From assembly GCF_040448685.1 (NCBI RefSeq), contig NZ_CP159290.1, positions 4,092,001 through 4,156,000 of the forward strand: a stretch of DNA of 64,000 nucleotides. The letters are read 5' to 3'. The stretch is from Cellulosimicrobium sp. ES-005 (GTDB taxonomy: Bacteria; Actinomycetota; Actinomycetes; Actinomycetales; Cellulomonadaceae). Shown here piece by piece: positions 21,279 to 32,000 of the stretch (position 1 is the first letter of the stretch; each line of letters starts with the position of its first letter). A program made the translations under genes and the position numbers. A model generated the notes under the pieces. The model worked only from the letters and a program-made list of their open reading frames with translations, did not search any database and was not told the origin of the DNA.

Positions 21279-22949
21279 ATGACTACCTCCGTCCCCTGGC
21301 TGTCCCTGCTCGTCGCCTGGCCCCTGGTGGGTGCCGCGGCGGTGTGGCTCACGGCCGCGGCCCGCACGCGCGGCGTCGGCGCGGGAGCGCTGCGCACCGT
21401 GCGCGGCATCGCCCTCGGCGCCGCGCTCGTCGAGCTGGGCCTGCTCGTCGGCGCCTTCACCGCGTTCGACACGTCCGCCGCCGGCACGCACCAGCTCACC
21501 GAGACGTACCGCTGGATCCCGCAGATCGGCGCGAGCTACGCGGTGGGCGCCGACGGCGTCGCGCTCGCGCTCGTCGCGCTGTCGGTCCTGCTCGTCCCGC
21601 TCGTCGTGCTGGCCGCGTGGAAGGAGCAGGACGGCGACGTGCGCCGCCTGCGCCACTACCTCGCGCTCGTGCTGCTGCTCGAGGCGTTCATGGTCGCGGT
21701 CTTCGTCGCGCGCGACGTGTTCCTCTTCTACGTCCTCTTCGAGGCGATGCTGATCCCGGTCTACTTCATGATCGGCGGGTTCGGCGTCGGGGCGCGGCGG
21801 CGCTACGCGGCGGTGAAGTTCCTGCTGTTCTCGCTCGCGGGCGGGCTCATCATGCTCGCGGCCGTCATCGCGCTGTACGTGCAGGTGCCGATCGACCCGA
21901 CGACGGGCGCGCGTCCCGAGGACGCGTTCCTCACGGCGAACCTCGTCGAGACGTTCGCCGCGTCGCCCATGCCCGTCACGACCGAGCGCCTGCTGTTCCT
22001 CGGGTTCTTCCTCGCGTTCGCCATCAAGGCGCCGCTCTTCCCCGTCCACACCTGGCTGCCCGACGCCGCGCAGCACGCTCCCGCGGGCACCTCCACGCTC
22101 CTCGTGGGCGTGCTGGACAAGGTCGGCACGTTCGGGATGCTCACGCTGTGCCTCCCGCTCTTCCCGCACGCGAGCGCGTGGGCGGCCCCCGTCGTGATCG
22201 TCCTGGCGGTCGTCTCGATCCTCTACGGCGCGCTCATGGCGATCGGGCAGAGCGACCTCATGCGACTCGTCGCCTACACGTCGGTGTCCCACTTCGGGTT
22301 CATCGTGCTCGGCATCTTCGCGTTCACGTCGCTCAGCGTGTCCGGGTCGTCGCTGTACATGGTCAACCACGGCATCTCGACCGGCGCGCTGTTCCTCCTG
22401 GCGGGCTTCCTCATCGCCCGGCACCCGGAGCGCTCGCAGCGCATCGCGGACTACGGCGGCCTCCAGAAGGTCGTCCCCGTGCTCGCGGGGACGTTCCTCG
22501 TGGCCGGCCTCTCCGCGCTGTCGCTGCCGGGTCTGTCGACGTTCGTCAGCGAGATCATGGTGCTGGTCGGCACGTTCGCGCGCAGCCCCTGGGCCGCGCT
22601 CGTCGCGGTGCTCGGCGTCGTGCTGGCCGCGCTCTACGTGCTGCTGACCTACCAGCGGATCTTCACGGGCGGCACCCGCGAGGGGCTCGACGCGCTTCCG
22701 GACCTCGGTGCGCGCGAGAAGTGGGTCGTCGCACCGCTGATCACGGTCCTCCTCGTCCTCGGCTTCTACCCGGCGCCCGCGCTCGACCTCGTGCGCGAGC
22801 CCGCGGAGGTCACCCTGTCCGACCTCGCGGTCGCCGGCGTCGAGGACCCGCCGCGCGCCGACCCGTTCGCCGAGGGCGCCGAGCAGGCCGCCCTCGAGAG
22901 CCAGGGGTCGTCCGTCACTCGTAGCTCCGACGAAGGGAGCGAGTCGTGA
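21279..22949 (+). CDS. nuoM: NADH-quinone oxidoreductase subunit M
   Basis: Second antiporter-like proton pump, 556 residues with about 14 helices. Landmarks are LFYVLFEAMLIPVYFMIGGFG (essential Glu), FLAFAIKAPLFPVHTWLPDAAQHAPAGTS (essential Lys), and LVAYTSVSHFGFIVLG. GAGGGAGA lies before the ATG. The last 45 residues (after the final helix) are hydrophilic and acidic. Coupled to nuoN by GTGA. Confidence 0.98.
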   Translation: MTTSVPWLSLLVAWPLVGAAAVWLTAAARTRGVGAGALRTVRGIALGAALVELGLLVGAFTAFDTSAAGTHQLTETYRWIPQIGASYAVGADGVALALVALSVLLVPLVVLAAWKEQDGDVRRLRHYLALVLLLEAFMVAVFVARDVFLFYVLFEAMLIPVYFMIGGFGVGARRRYAAVKFLLFSLAGGLIMLAAVIALYVQVPIDPTTGARPEDAFLTANLVETFAASPMPVTTERLLFLGFFLAFAIKAPLFPVHTWLPDAAQHAPAGTSTLLVGVLDKVGTFGMLTLCLPLFPHASAWAAPVVIVLAVVSILYGALMAIGQSDLMRLVAYTSVSHFGFIVLGIFAFTSLSVSGSSLYMVNHGISTGALFLLAGFLIARHPERSQRIADYGGLQKVVPVLAGTFLVAGLSALSLPGLSTFVSEIMVLVGTFARSPWAALVAVLGVVLAALYVLLTYQRIFTGGTREGLDALPDLGAREKWVVAPLITVLLVLGFYPAPALDLVREPAEVTLSDLAVAGVEDPPRADPFAEGAEQAALESQGSSVTRSSDEGSES

Positions 22950-24721
22950 ACGACTCCTTCGTGGCCCCCACGGTCGACTGGCTCTACCTCGCCCCGATCC
23001 TCGTCGTGCTGGGCGCCGGCGTCGTCGGCGTGCTGATCGAGGCGTTCGTGCCCGCGCGCGTCCGTCGCACGACGCAGGTCGTCCTCGCGCTGCTCGCGAC
23101 GGCCGCGGCGTTCGCGCTCGTCGTCGTGCTGTGGCGCGACCCGGCCGTGCAGGGGTCCGCCCAGGCGGCTCCCGGGGTCCGGGTGCTCGGCGGATCCATG
23201 GTCGTCGACCCCTTCGGCCTCGCGATCCAGGGGATCGTCGTCCTCCTCGCGTTCCTCGCGATCCTCGTGATCGCCGACAAGACGTCGACCGGCCAGGACG
23301 CGTTCGCGCCGTCCGCGGCGGCGGTACCGGGGTCGCCGTACGAGGACCTCACGCGGCGCAAGGGCCTCGAGCAGACCGAGGTCTACCCGCTCGTGCTCTT
23401 CGCCGTCGGCGGCATGATGATCTTCCCCGCGACCGGCAACCTCCTCGTGATGTTCGTCGCGCTCGAGGTGCTCTCGCTCCCGCTGTACGTGCTCTCCGCG
23501 ATGGCCCGCCGCCGTCGCCTCCTCTCGCAGGAGGCGTCGTTCAAGTACTTCCTCCTCGGTGCGTTCGCGTCCGCCCTGTTCGTGTTCGGCGTCGCGCTCG
23601 TCTACGGGTTCGCCGGCTCGGTCGACCTCGTCGAGGTGTACCAGTCGCTCGCGACGCCCGGAGGCCCGCTCGCGACCATGCCGGGGCTCGTCGTCGTGGG
23701 CGTCCTGCTCATCCTCGCGGGCCTGCTCTTCAAGATCGGTGCGGCTCCGTTCCACGCCTGGACGCCCGACGTGTACCAGGGCGCCCCGACGCCCATCACG
23801 GGCTTCATGGCCGCGTGCACCAAGGCGGCGGCGTTCGGCGCTCTGCTGCGCGTCCTGTACGTCGTGAGCCTCGGGCTCGCGCAGTCCTCGCCCACGGCGC
23901 GCGAGGACCTGTTCGTCGCGCTGTGGGTCGTCACGCTGCTCACGATGGTCGTCGGGACCGTCGTTGGCGCCGTGCAGACCGACGTCAAGCGGCTGCTCGC
24001 GTACTCGTCGATCGCGCACGCGGGCTTCATCCTCGTGGGCGTCGTCGGGTTCTCGCAGCTCTCGCTGCGCGCGACCGTCTTCTACCTGCTCGTCTATGGC
24101 CTCGCGACGGTCGGCGCGTTCGCGGTCGTCACGCTGGTGCGCGAGACCGCCCCCGTGCGCGAGCGCGTGCCGGCCACGGTGGGAGCCGGGGCCGACGGGG
24201 CGGGCGACCCCGCGGACAACGTGACCGACGGGGCGGCGGAGCAGCCGGTCGCCGTGCTCGGCGAGGCGACGCACCTCGCGCAGTGGGCGGGGCTCGGTCG
24301 CCGGAGCCCGTGGCTCGCGGGCGTGTTCTCCCTCTTCCTCCTCTCCATGGCGGGCATCCCGCTCACGGCGGGCTTCGTGGCGAAGTTCACCGCGTTCGGC
24401 GCGGCCATCGCCGGGCCCGACGGCCGGGGCGGGGGGTCGACGTGGGTGCTCGCCGTCGTGGGCGTGATCGCGTCGGCCGTCGCGGTGTTCTTCTACGTCC
24501 GGATCATCGTCCTGATGTTCTTCACCGCTCCCTCCGGGGGAGCCGCGGAGGGGACGGACGACGACGGCGGCGCGGTCGAGCGGCCGGGCGTGACCGTCGT
24601 CCGGTCGACCGGTCCGACGACGATCGCGATCGCGGTGTGCGCTCTCGGGGTGCTCCTCCTCGGTGTGTTCCCGTCCCCGGTTCTCGATCTGGCGGCCGAG
24701 GCGGTTAAGTTCGTCCCGTGA
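22946..24721 (+). CDS. nuoN: NADH-quinone oxidoreductase subunit N
   Basis: Third antiporter-like proton pump, 591 residues, next to NuoK in the complex. LFVALEVLSLPLYVL carries the conserved Glu, and LLFKIGAAPFHAWTPDVYQGAPTP the conserved Lys and the family signature. VKRLLAYSSIAHAGFILVG matches the quinone-reductase/MrpD core. Two hydrophilic inserts stand out: about 35 residues in a loop before helix 5 (TSTGQDAFAPSAAAVPGSP) and a Gly/Ala/Asp-rich loop near residue 410. The stop overlaps the start of the prenyl synthase (GTGA). Confidence 0.97.
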   Translation: MNDSFVAPTVDWLYLAPILVVLGAGVVGVLIEAFVPARVRRTTQVVLALLATAAAFALVVVLWRDPAVQGSAQAAPGVRVLGGSMVVDPFGLAIQGIVVLLAFLAILVIADKTSTGQDAFAPSAAAVPGSPYEDLTRRKGLEQTEVYPLVLFAVGGMMIFPATGNLLVMFVALEVLSLPLYVLSAMARRRRLLSQEASFKYFLLGAFASALFVFGVALVYGFAGSVDLVEVYQSLATPGGPLATMPGLVVVGVLLILAGLLFKIGAAPFHAWTPDVYQGAPTPITGFMAACTKAAAFGALLRVLYVVSLGLAQSSPTAREDLFVALWVVTLLTMVVGTVVGAVQTDVKRLLAYSSIAHAGFILVGVVGFSQLSLRATVFYLLVYGLATVGAFAVVTLVRETAPVRERVPATVGAGADGAGDPADNVTDGAAEQPVAVLGEATHLAQWAGLGRRSPWLAGVFSLFLLSMAGIPLTAGFVAKFTAFGAAIAGPDGRGGGSTWVLAVVGVIASAVAVFFYVRIIVLMFFTAPSGGAAEGTDDDGGAVERPGVTVVRSTGPTTIAIAVCALGVLLLGVFPSPVLDLAAEAVKFVP

Positions 24722-25764
24722 CCTCTGTTCCTCCCGTGCCGCGTGAGCGGACCGCGCCCGTGACGACCACCGCGATCCCGATCTCGGACCCCGAGCTCGC
24801 GGCCGCCCTCACCGAGCGGCTCGCCGGGGTCGAGGCTCGGCTGCGCGAGGCCGTCGCGCACGCCGACCCGCTCGCCGACACGGCGTCCCGCCACCTCGTC
24901 AACGCGGGGGGCAAGCGGCTGCGGCCGCTGCTCACCCTGCTCGCCGCCGAGCTCGGGGACGGGACGCGTCCGGAGGTGGTGGAGTCCGCGGTCGTCGTCG
25001 AGCTCACGCACCTCGCGTCGCTGTACCACGACGACGTCATGGACTCCGCCCCGGTGCGCCGGGGGGCCCCGTCTGCGCACGCCGTGTGGGGGAACTCGGT
25101 CGCCATCATGGTCGGCGACCTCCTCTTCGCGCGTGCCGCGTCGACCGTCGCGGCGCTCGGGCCCGAGGCCGTGCTCATCCAGGCACGCACCTTCGAGCGG
25201 CTGTGCCTGGGCCAGCTCCACGAGACGATCGGCCCGGGGGAGGGCGACGACCCCGTCGAGCACTACCTCGAGGTGCTCGCCGACAAGACGGCCTCGCTGC
25301 TCTCGACGTCCGCGCGGCTCGGCGCCCTGTTCGCCGGGTGCCCGACGGCCGTCGTCGACACGGTCGCGGCCTACGGGGAGAAGCTCGGGGTCGCGTTCCA
25401 GCTCGCCGACGACGTGCTCGACCTGGCGTCGTCGGGCGACGAGTCGGGCAAGACGCCGGGGACGGACCTGCGCGAGAAGGTGCCGACCATGCCGGTGCTG
25501 CTGCTCCGTGCCCGGATCGCGAACGGGACCGCGAGCGAGGCGGACGCCCGGCTCGTCGAGCTCCTCGACTCCGACCTGACGGACGACGCCGCCCTCGCCG
25601 CGGCCGTGGCCGCGCTGCGACGCCACGAGGTGCTCGGCGAGACGCGCGCGCTGGCGGTGCGCTGGGCGCGCTCCGCCGTGGAGGAGCTCGACGCGCTCCC
25701 CGCGGGGCCGGTCACCGACGCGCTGCGCTCCTTCGCGGAGGCGCTCGCCGACCGCGCCGCCTGA
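24718..25764 (+). CDS. Long-chain polyprenyl diphosphate synthase
   Basis: Makes the isoprenoid side chain of menaquinone by adding isopentenyl diphosphate units to an allylic primer. The 348-residue protein has GGKRLRP (65-71), the first Asp-rich motif DDVMD at 105-109 followed by RR, and the second, DDVLD, at 231-235. The residues before the first motif are SLYH, with no bulky aromatic at positions -4 or -5 apart from Tyr103, which fits a long-chain product. Exact length (C35-C50) cannot be told. The GTG at 24718 overlaps nuoN, but a GTG at 24760 is also possible. It is the last gene of the quinone/nuo run, and the reductase at 6359 may act on its product. Confidence 0.9.
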   Translation: MTSVPPVPRERTAPVTTTAIPISDPELAAALTERLAGVEARLREAVAHADPLADTASRHLVNAGGKRLRPLLTLLAAELGDGTRPEVVESAVVVELTHLASLYHDDVMDSAPVRRGAPSAHAVWGNSVAIMVGDLLFARAASTVAALGPEAVLIQARTFERLCLGQLHETIGPGEGDDPVEHYLEVLADKTASLLSTSARLGALFAGCPTAVVDTVAAYGEKLGVAFQLADDVLDLASSGDESGKTPGTDLREKVPTMPVLLLRARIANGTASEADARLVELLDSDLTDDAALAAAVAALRRHEVLGETRALAVRWARSAVEELDALPAGPVTDALRSFAEALADRAA

Positions 25765-26071
25765 CCGTCGCGCGGGGTGATCTTTTTCCCGGCCCACGAC
25801 GGCCGGGGACGCCGGTGCGACCCGACGGCATCGTTGCCTCCGTCATCGAGTTGACCTGCTCGGACGCCCCCGACCGGGGGATCTCGCCCGACGCGGGGCG
25901 GCGTCCGGGGAGCGCGGGGTGGGGAGCGCTCCCCATCGGACGGGTGTCGGTTTTCACCCGGTCTCCCGCTATCCTCGGTTGCGCGATCGGTGGGGCCGCC
26001 TGGTATGTGCGAGATCGAGGGGGCTGGAGAAGGGGGCCGATCGTCTCCCGATCCAACTCCTCGGAGGACCT
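25765..26071 (+). other. 307-base leader and control region of the Ig/Fn3-kinase locus
   Basis: No gene seen. It holds a possible terminator hairpin (CCCGGCC at 25788-25794 with GGCCGGG at 25801-25807), the palindrome at 25919-25936, a good -10 candidate TATCCT at 25970-25975 without a clear -35, and a 5' leader of about 90 bases that ends in the SD CGGAGG (26062-26067) before the GTG at 26072. Confidence 0.55.
25919..25936 (+). promoter_or_regulatory. Inverted-repeat operator candidate shared with the WXG100 promoter (copy A)
   Basis: GTGGGGAGCGCTCCCCAT: TGGGGA and TCCCCA around GCGC, a perfect 16-bp palindrome from 25920 to 25935. The same R-TGGGGA-N4-TCCCCAT frame recurs at 48418-48435, and both are followed by CG(G)ACGGG. 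It is centred 42 bases before the candidate -10 TATCCT. The core GGGAGCGCTCCC also resembles the CebR/CelR operator of cellulolytic actinobacteria, with one extra G/C on each side. Confidence 0.65.
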
Positions 26072-29000
26072 GTGGGTTTCCTGGCGCGTCTGAACGAGCA
26101 CCGTCGCACCGTCGCGTCGGTGAGCACCGTGTCGGTGTTCTCGACCGCGCTCGTCGGGATGGCGTTCCTGTACGACGGCGAGGCCACGGCGGACGTGGAC
26201 CTGAACGACTCGGGCGTGTGGGTGACGAAGTCGTCGGCCGGGCTGCTGGGTCGGTTCAACTACGAGTCGCAGGCGATGGACGGGACGCTGAACGCGGGCA
26301 GCGCGTCGTTCGACGTGCAGCAGGACGCGGGCCGGGTGCTCCTCGACGACACGAGCACCGGTACGGCGTCTCCTGTCGACGTCGCGCACCTGAAGCTGGA
26401 CGGGCAGGTTCGTCTGCCGGCGGGGGCGCAGGTGGTCTCCGGTGGCGCGACGACGGCGATCCTCGACGGCGAGGAGGGTCTGCTGTGGGTGCTGCCGTTC
26501 GACGGGGCGGCCTCGTTCGACGCGGAGAAGACGGACCCGACGGTCGAGGTCGAGGGCGGGGGAGCCCTCACGGTGTCGCAGGACGGGACGGTGTTCGCGG
26601 CGATCCCGTCGACCGGGACGTTGTGGACGGTGGCGACGACGTCCAAGGGCACCGCGGACGGCGACCCGTCGTCCTCCTCCCTGCCCGTGGGCAAGGGCGC
26701 GGAGGTCGAGGTGACCGCTGTGGGCGACAAGCCGGTCGTGCTCGACCGGTCGGGCTCGCAGCTCGTGCTCCCGGGTGGCAAGACGGTGACCCTGGACGAC
26801 GGCGCCGAGGCGCGGCTCCAGCAGCCGTCCGCGGGGTCGGCGAACGTCGTCGTGGCGACGACCGGGGGGCTGGTCACGCAGCCGCTCAAGGGTGGCGACG
26901 CGCTGCGGCGCTCGGCCGAGGGGCGCCCGGCCGCGCCGGTGCAGCTCGGCGGCTGCACGTACGGGGCGTGGGCCTCGACGGGTCAGGTGATCCGTGACTG
27001 CGACGGCACCGACCGCGACCTGGACACCCGCCTGGAGGGGATCGATCCGCAGGCGCGTCTGGAGTACCGGGTGAACCGGCGCGTGATCGTGCTGAACGAC
27101 CTGTCGGCGGGGACGTTGTGGATGGCGGCGGACGAGTACCAGAAGGTCGACGACTGGGACGTGCAGTTGCCGGAGGAGGCCGAGGGTGAGGAGTCCGACG
27201 CGGAGCTGACGAACCCGGAGCAGGTGGACCAGTTCATCGCGGACCGGTCGCAGCCGAACAAGCCGCCGCAGCCGCAGGACGACAGCTTCGGGGTGCGTCC
27301 GGGTCGCACGACGATCTTGCCGGTGCTGGGCAACGACGTGGACCCGGACGGGGACGTGATGACGGCGTCGCTGGCGGGGGACTCCCCGGCCAACGCGACG
27401 GTGCAGGCGATCATGGGCGGTGCCGCGCTGCAGGCGGTCGTGCCCGAGGACGCGCAGGGGACGGGCACGTTCCGGTACTCGGTCGCGGACGGTCGCGGTG
27501 GCGTGGCCGAGGCCGGCGTCACGCTCAAGGTCTCCCCGTGGGGGGAGAACGCGCCGCCGGAGCAGACGGGTGACCCGGTGCTGCGGGTGGCTCAGGGTGG
27601 TCGGGCCACGATCAAGGTCCTGCCGTACTTCAAGGACCCGGACGGGGACGACCTGTACCTCGCCTCGGCCGCGGCGACGGTCGCCGGGGACGACGTGCGC
27701 TCGCGCCCGGACGGCACGGTCGAGTTCCGCGACGGCGGCGGCTCCACCGGCCGCAAGGTGGTCACGGTCACCGTGGCGGACGGGCAGGGTGGCGTCTTCG
27801 AGGGCAAGCTGCTGGTGGACGTGGTGCCGGGCCCCCAGCCGCCGGTGGCGGTGAACGATCACGTGGTGGTGCCGGCGGGGCAGCCGGTGACGGTGGAGCC
27901 GTTGCGCAACGACACCGATCCGAACGGTGACGAGCTGCGGCTGGCGTCGGTGTCGGAGTCCGCGCCGGCGGAGATCACGCCGAACTATGACGCGGGGACG
28001 TTCACGTTCGTGTCGATGGAGCCGCGGTCGTACGACCTGACGTACCAGGTCACCGATGGTCCGAACGCGACGACGGGTCTGGTGCGGGTGGACGTGCTGG
28101 CGCCGTCGGAGGCCGAGGGCGCCCCGATCGTGGTGACCGACACCGCCCTGCTCCCGGCGGGCGGCAGCACGCTCGTGGACGTGCTGGCCAACGACACCGA
28201 CCCCGCCGGCGGCGTCCTCGTCGTCCAGTCGGTCAAGGTCCCCGCGGACGCGGGCGTCTCCGTCGCCGTGCTCGCCCACCAGATGCTGCGCATCACGGAG
28301 CTGCGCCAGCTCGACGGACCGGTCACCGTCACCTACACCGTGTCGAACGGCACGGAGTCCGCCCCGGGCGAGGTGCGGGTCATCCCCGTGCCGGCGCCGA
28401 CGCGGTTGCAGCCGCCGCAGGCGGCGGCGGACGAGGTCACGGTGCACGCCGGGGACGTGGTGACGATCCCGGTGCTGAAGAACGACACCCACCCCGACGG
28501 GCTGGAGCTGTTCCTGCAGCCCGAGCTCGAGCAGGACGTGGACCCCGCCCTGGGCGAGGCGTTCGTCTCGGAGGACACGCTGCGGTTCAAGGCCGGCCCC
28601 GAGGCCGGGACCGCGTACGCGATCTACCGGGTGCGCGACGTCAACGGGCAGGAGGACTCCGCCCAGGTCACGATCCGCATCCGCGACGGGGAGGACAACG
28701 CACCCCCGCAGCCCCGCGAGATCGACGCGCGCGTGCTGTCCGGGTCCAGCGTGCGCATCGCGGTCCCCCTGGACGGGATCGACCCCGACGGCGACTCCGT
28801 CCAGGTCACCGGCATCGCGTCCCCGGCGGGCAAGGGGACGGTCGGCGTGGTCGACGGCTTCCTCGAGTACACCGCCGCGAAGAACGCGGTGGGGCTCGAC
28901 ACCTTCACCTACACGGTGCTCGACGCCCGCGGGGCGACGGCGACCGGCACCGTGCGCGTGGGGATCGCGCGCCCGGGGGAGACGAACCAGCCTCCTGTGG

Positions 29001-32000
29001 CGGTGGACGACGAGATCACGGTGCGCCCGGGGCGCACGGTCTCGGTCGCGGCCCTGGCCAACGACACCGACCCCGACGGCGACCAGGTCGGCCTGGTCCC
29101 CGGCGCCATCGAGGACACCCACGACCTGGACGCCGAGGTCGTGACCGACCGCATCGTCCTGACCTCCCCCGACGCCGACGGCGCCTACACGTTCTACTAC
29201 CAGGTCCAGGACACCTACGGCGCCCGCGCCACCGGCGCCGTCACCGTCAACGTCGCCGCCGACGCGCCCCTGCTGCCCCCCGTCGCCCGCGACGACACCG
29301 TGCCCGTCGAGGACATCCTCGGCAAGACCGAGGTCACCGTCCCCGTCCTGGACAACGACGCCGACCCCGACGGCGCCGCGACCGAGCTCACCGTCACCAC
29401 CGACGCGACCACCGCCACCGTCACCGACACCGGCGAGCTCGTCGTCACCCTCACCGAGAACCGCCAGGTCATCACCTACACCGCCACCGACATCGACGGC
29501 CTCACCGCCAAGGCCTTCGTCAAGGTGCCCGGCCTCACCGACCAGAGGCCGACGCTCCGGCCGGGGACGCAGCTCGAGGTGCTGGCCGGGGAGTCCCTGC
29601 CGATCGACATCACCGAGCACGTGCTCGTGGTCGAGGGCAAGACGCCGCGCCTGACGACCGAGGACGCCGTGAAGGTCACCGAGGGCTCGCGCGAGGTCCC
29701 GTCGGTGACCCAGATCGTCTACACGCCCGACCCCGCCTACACCGGGCCGGCGTCGGTGTCGTTCGAGGTGACCGACGGGTCCGGCCCGGACGACCCCGAG
29801 GGGCACACCAACGTCCTGACCATCCCCGTCCAGGTCCTGCCTCCGGAGAACCTCGCGCCCGAGCTCGTCGGGTCCCCGGCGCTCGACGTGGCCGCGGGCG
29901 AGGAGGCCTCGGTCGACCTCGCACGCTTCGCCACGGACGCCGACGGAGACCCGCTGACGTTCACCGCGTCCTCGGGCGGTGCGCAGGGCATCACGGTCTC
30001 GGTCGAGGGCGGCACCCTGCACGCCCAGGCCACGCCCGAGGTGCCCAAGGGCTCGGTCGTGCAGGTTCCGATCACCGTCACCGACGGCGAGCACCCCCCG
30101 GTCGAGGGCACCGCGACCCTCACCGTCGTGGCCTCCACCCGACCCCTGGTCCGCGCCAACACCGACACGGTCGACGACGCCCACCAGGGCAAGGCCACGA
30201 AGGTCGACGTGCTCGCGAACGACTCGAACCCGTTCCCCGACACACCGCTGAAGCTCGTCGACGCCGTCGTGGAGACCGGGCAGGGTTCGGCTGACCTGGC
30301 CGGTGACCAGGTCAGCGTCACGCCCCGCGACGACTTCGTCGGCGTCATGGTGGTCCGGTACCGGGTGCAGGACGCGACCAAGGACCCCGACCGCGAGGTC
30401 GAGGGTCGGATCCAGCTCAAGGTGCTCGGCAAGCCGGAGGCCCCCGCGACCCCGCAGGTCGAGGAGGTGCGGTCCAAGACGGTCGTGCTGTCCTGGGACC
30501 CGCCGAACAACAACGGCGCCGAGATCACCGGCTACACCGTGCGCTCCCAGAACGGCTACGAGAAGGCCTGCGGCACCACGACCTGCACCCTCGACGGCCT
30601 GACGAACAACGTGAAGTACACCTTCACCGTGTTCGCGACCAACGCCGTCGGCGACGGACCCGCGTCCCCGCCCTCGGCCGAGGCCCGCCCCGACGAGAAG
30701 CCCGACCCGCCCGCCGCACCCACCCTCGAGTTCGGCGACCAGTCCCTGACCGTCACCTGGACCAACAAGACCTACACCGACCGCTCGCCCATCGAGACGG
30801 TCGACCTGGAGATCTCCCCGGCGCCGCCGGGCGGGGCGGTCCAGAAGACCGCGCTCGTCGGGACCTCGGTGACCTGGGACGGGCTGAAGAACGGCGTCGC
30901 GTACAAGGTGCGCGTCCGGGCGAACAACCTCGCGCCCGACCCCTCGGACTGGGGCGAGTACTCGACGGCGGAGACGCCCGCGGGCAAGCCGGCCGCGCCG
31001 GCGAAGCCGACCGTGAAGCGCACCTCGATCGGCGACACGTCGCAGATGCAGGTCGCGTGGACCGCTCCGTCCGACAACGGCGCGGCGATCTCGAAGTACA
31101 CGATCGAGGCGCTCCAGGGCGGCTCCGTCGTGAAGACCGCCACCGCGGGGGCGGGAGCGACCTCGACGACGATCGGGGTCTCCGCGGACACGACCGGCTA
31201 CACGTTCCGCGTGCGGGCGCACAACAAGGCGACCGACAAGTTCGGCGACGCCGAGTTCTCGCCCGCGTCCGACCCGGTGCGCGCCTTCGCGGCGCCGAGC
31301 ACGGTGAGCAACCTCCGGGCGACGGCGAACGGGACGAACAATCAGATCCAGCTCTCGTTCGGTGCGGCGTCCGGCAACGGGGTGAAGGCGAGCGAGATCT
31401 CCTACGAGTACGCGGCCGGGGACGGCTGGAAGAAGCTCGCCGACAACAAGATCGTGGGCGGGCTGACCAACGGAAAGGCGTACTCGATCAAGGTGCGCGC
31501 CGTCGCCAACGTCGACGGCGCGAACCAGGCCGGCGAGAGCACGACCGCCAACTCGGCCACCCCGTACGGACCGCCGCCCCGCCCGACGGTCTCGGCGAGC
31601 GGAGGCAAGGGCCAGGTGACCTTCAAGGTCTCCGGCTCGACGAACGGTCGCAACGTGACGATCACGGTCAGCGGGGCGAAGTCCGGGTCGTTCGGCATCT
31701 CCCAGTCCGCCGGCTCGGGGTCGAACACGTACACCGCGAGCGGGCTCGGCTACGGCGAGACCGCCAAGCTGTGCGCCGTCGCGAAGGACAGCGAGGGCAA
31801 CACGTCCGCCGAGGCGTGCGACTCGGCCAAGACCGAGGCGCGCCCGGTGCCGACGCTCTACAAGCACTCCGACGCCCAGGGCGAGGAGGGGTGCGGGGAC
31901 AGCTCGTGCCGCTGGCTCGGCATCGACCCCAACGGCGCGACCGGATCGGTCCAGTACCAGTGCTGGGGCTCGGACGGCGGCTGGCACAGGTTCTCGCCGT

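Noticed and set aside
24718-25764. Prenyl synthase as a carotenoid GGPP synthase (crtE)
   Set aside because: No carotenoid genes nearby. Overlap with nuoN and nearby menaquinone genes favour quinone side-chain synthesis.
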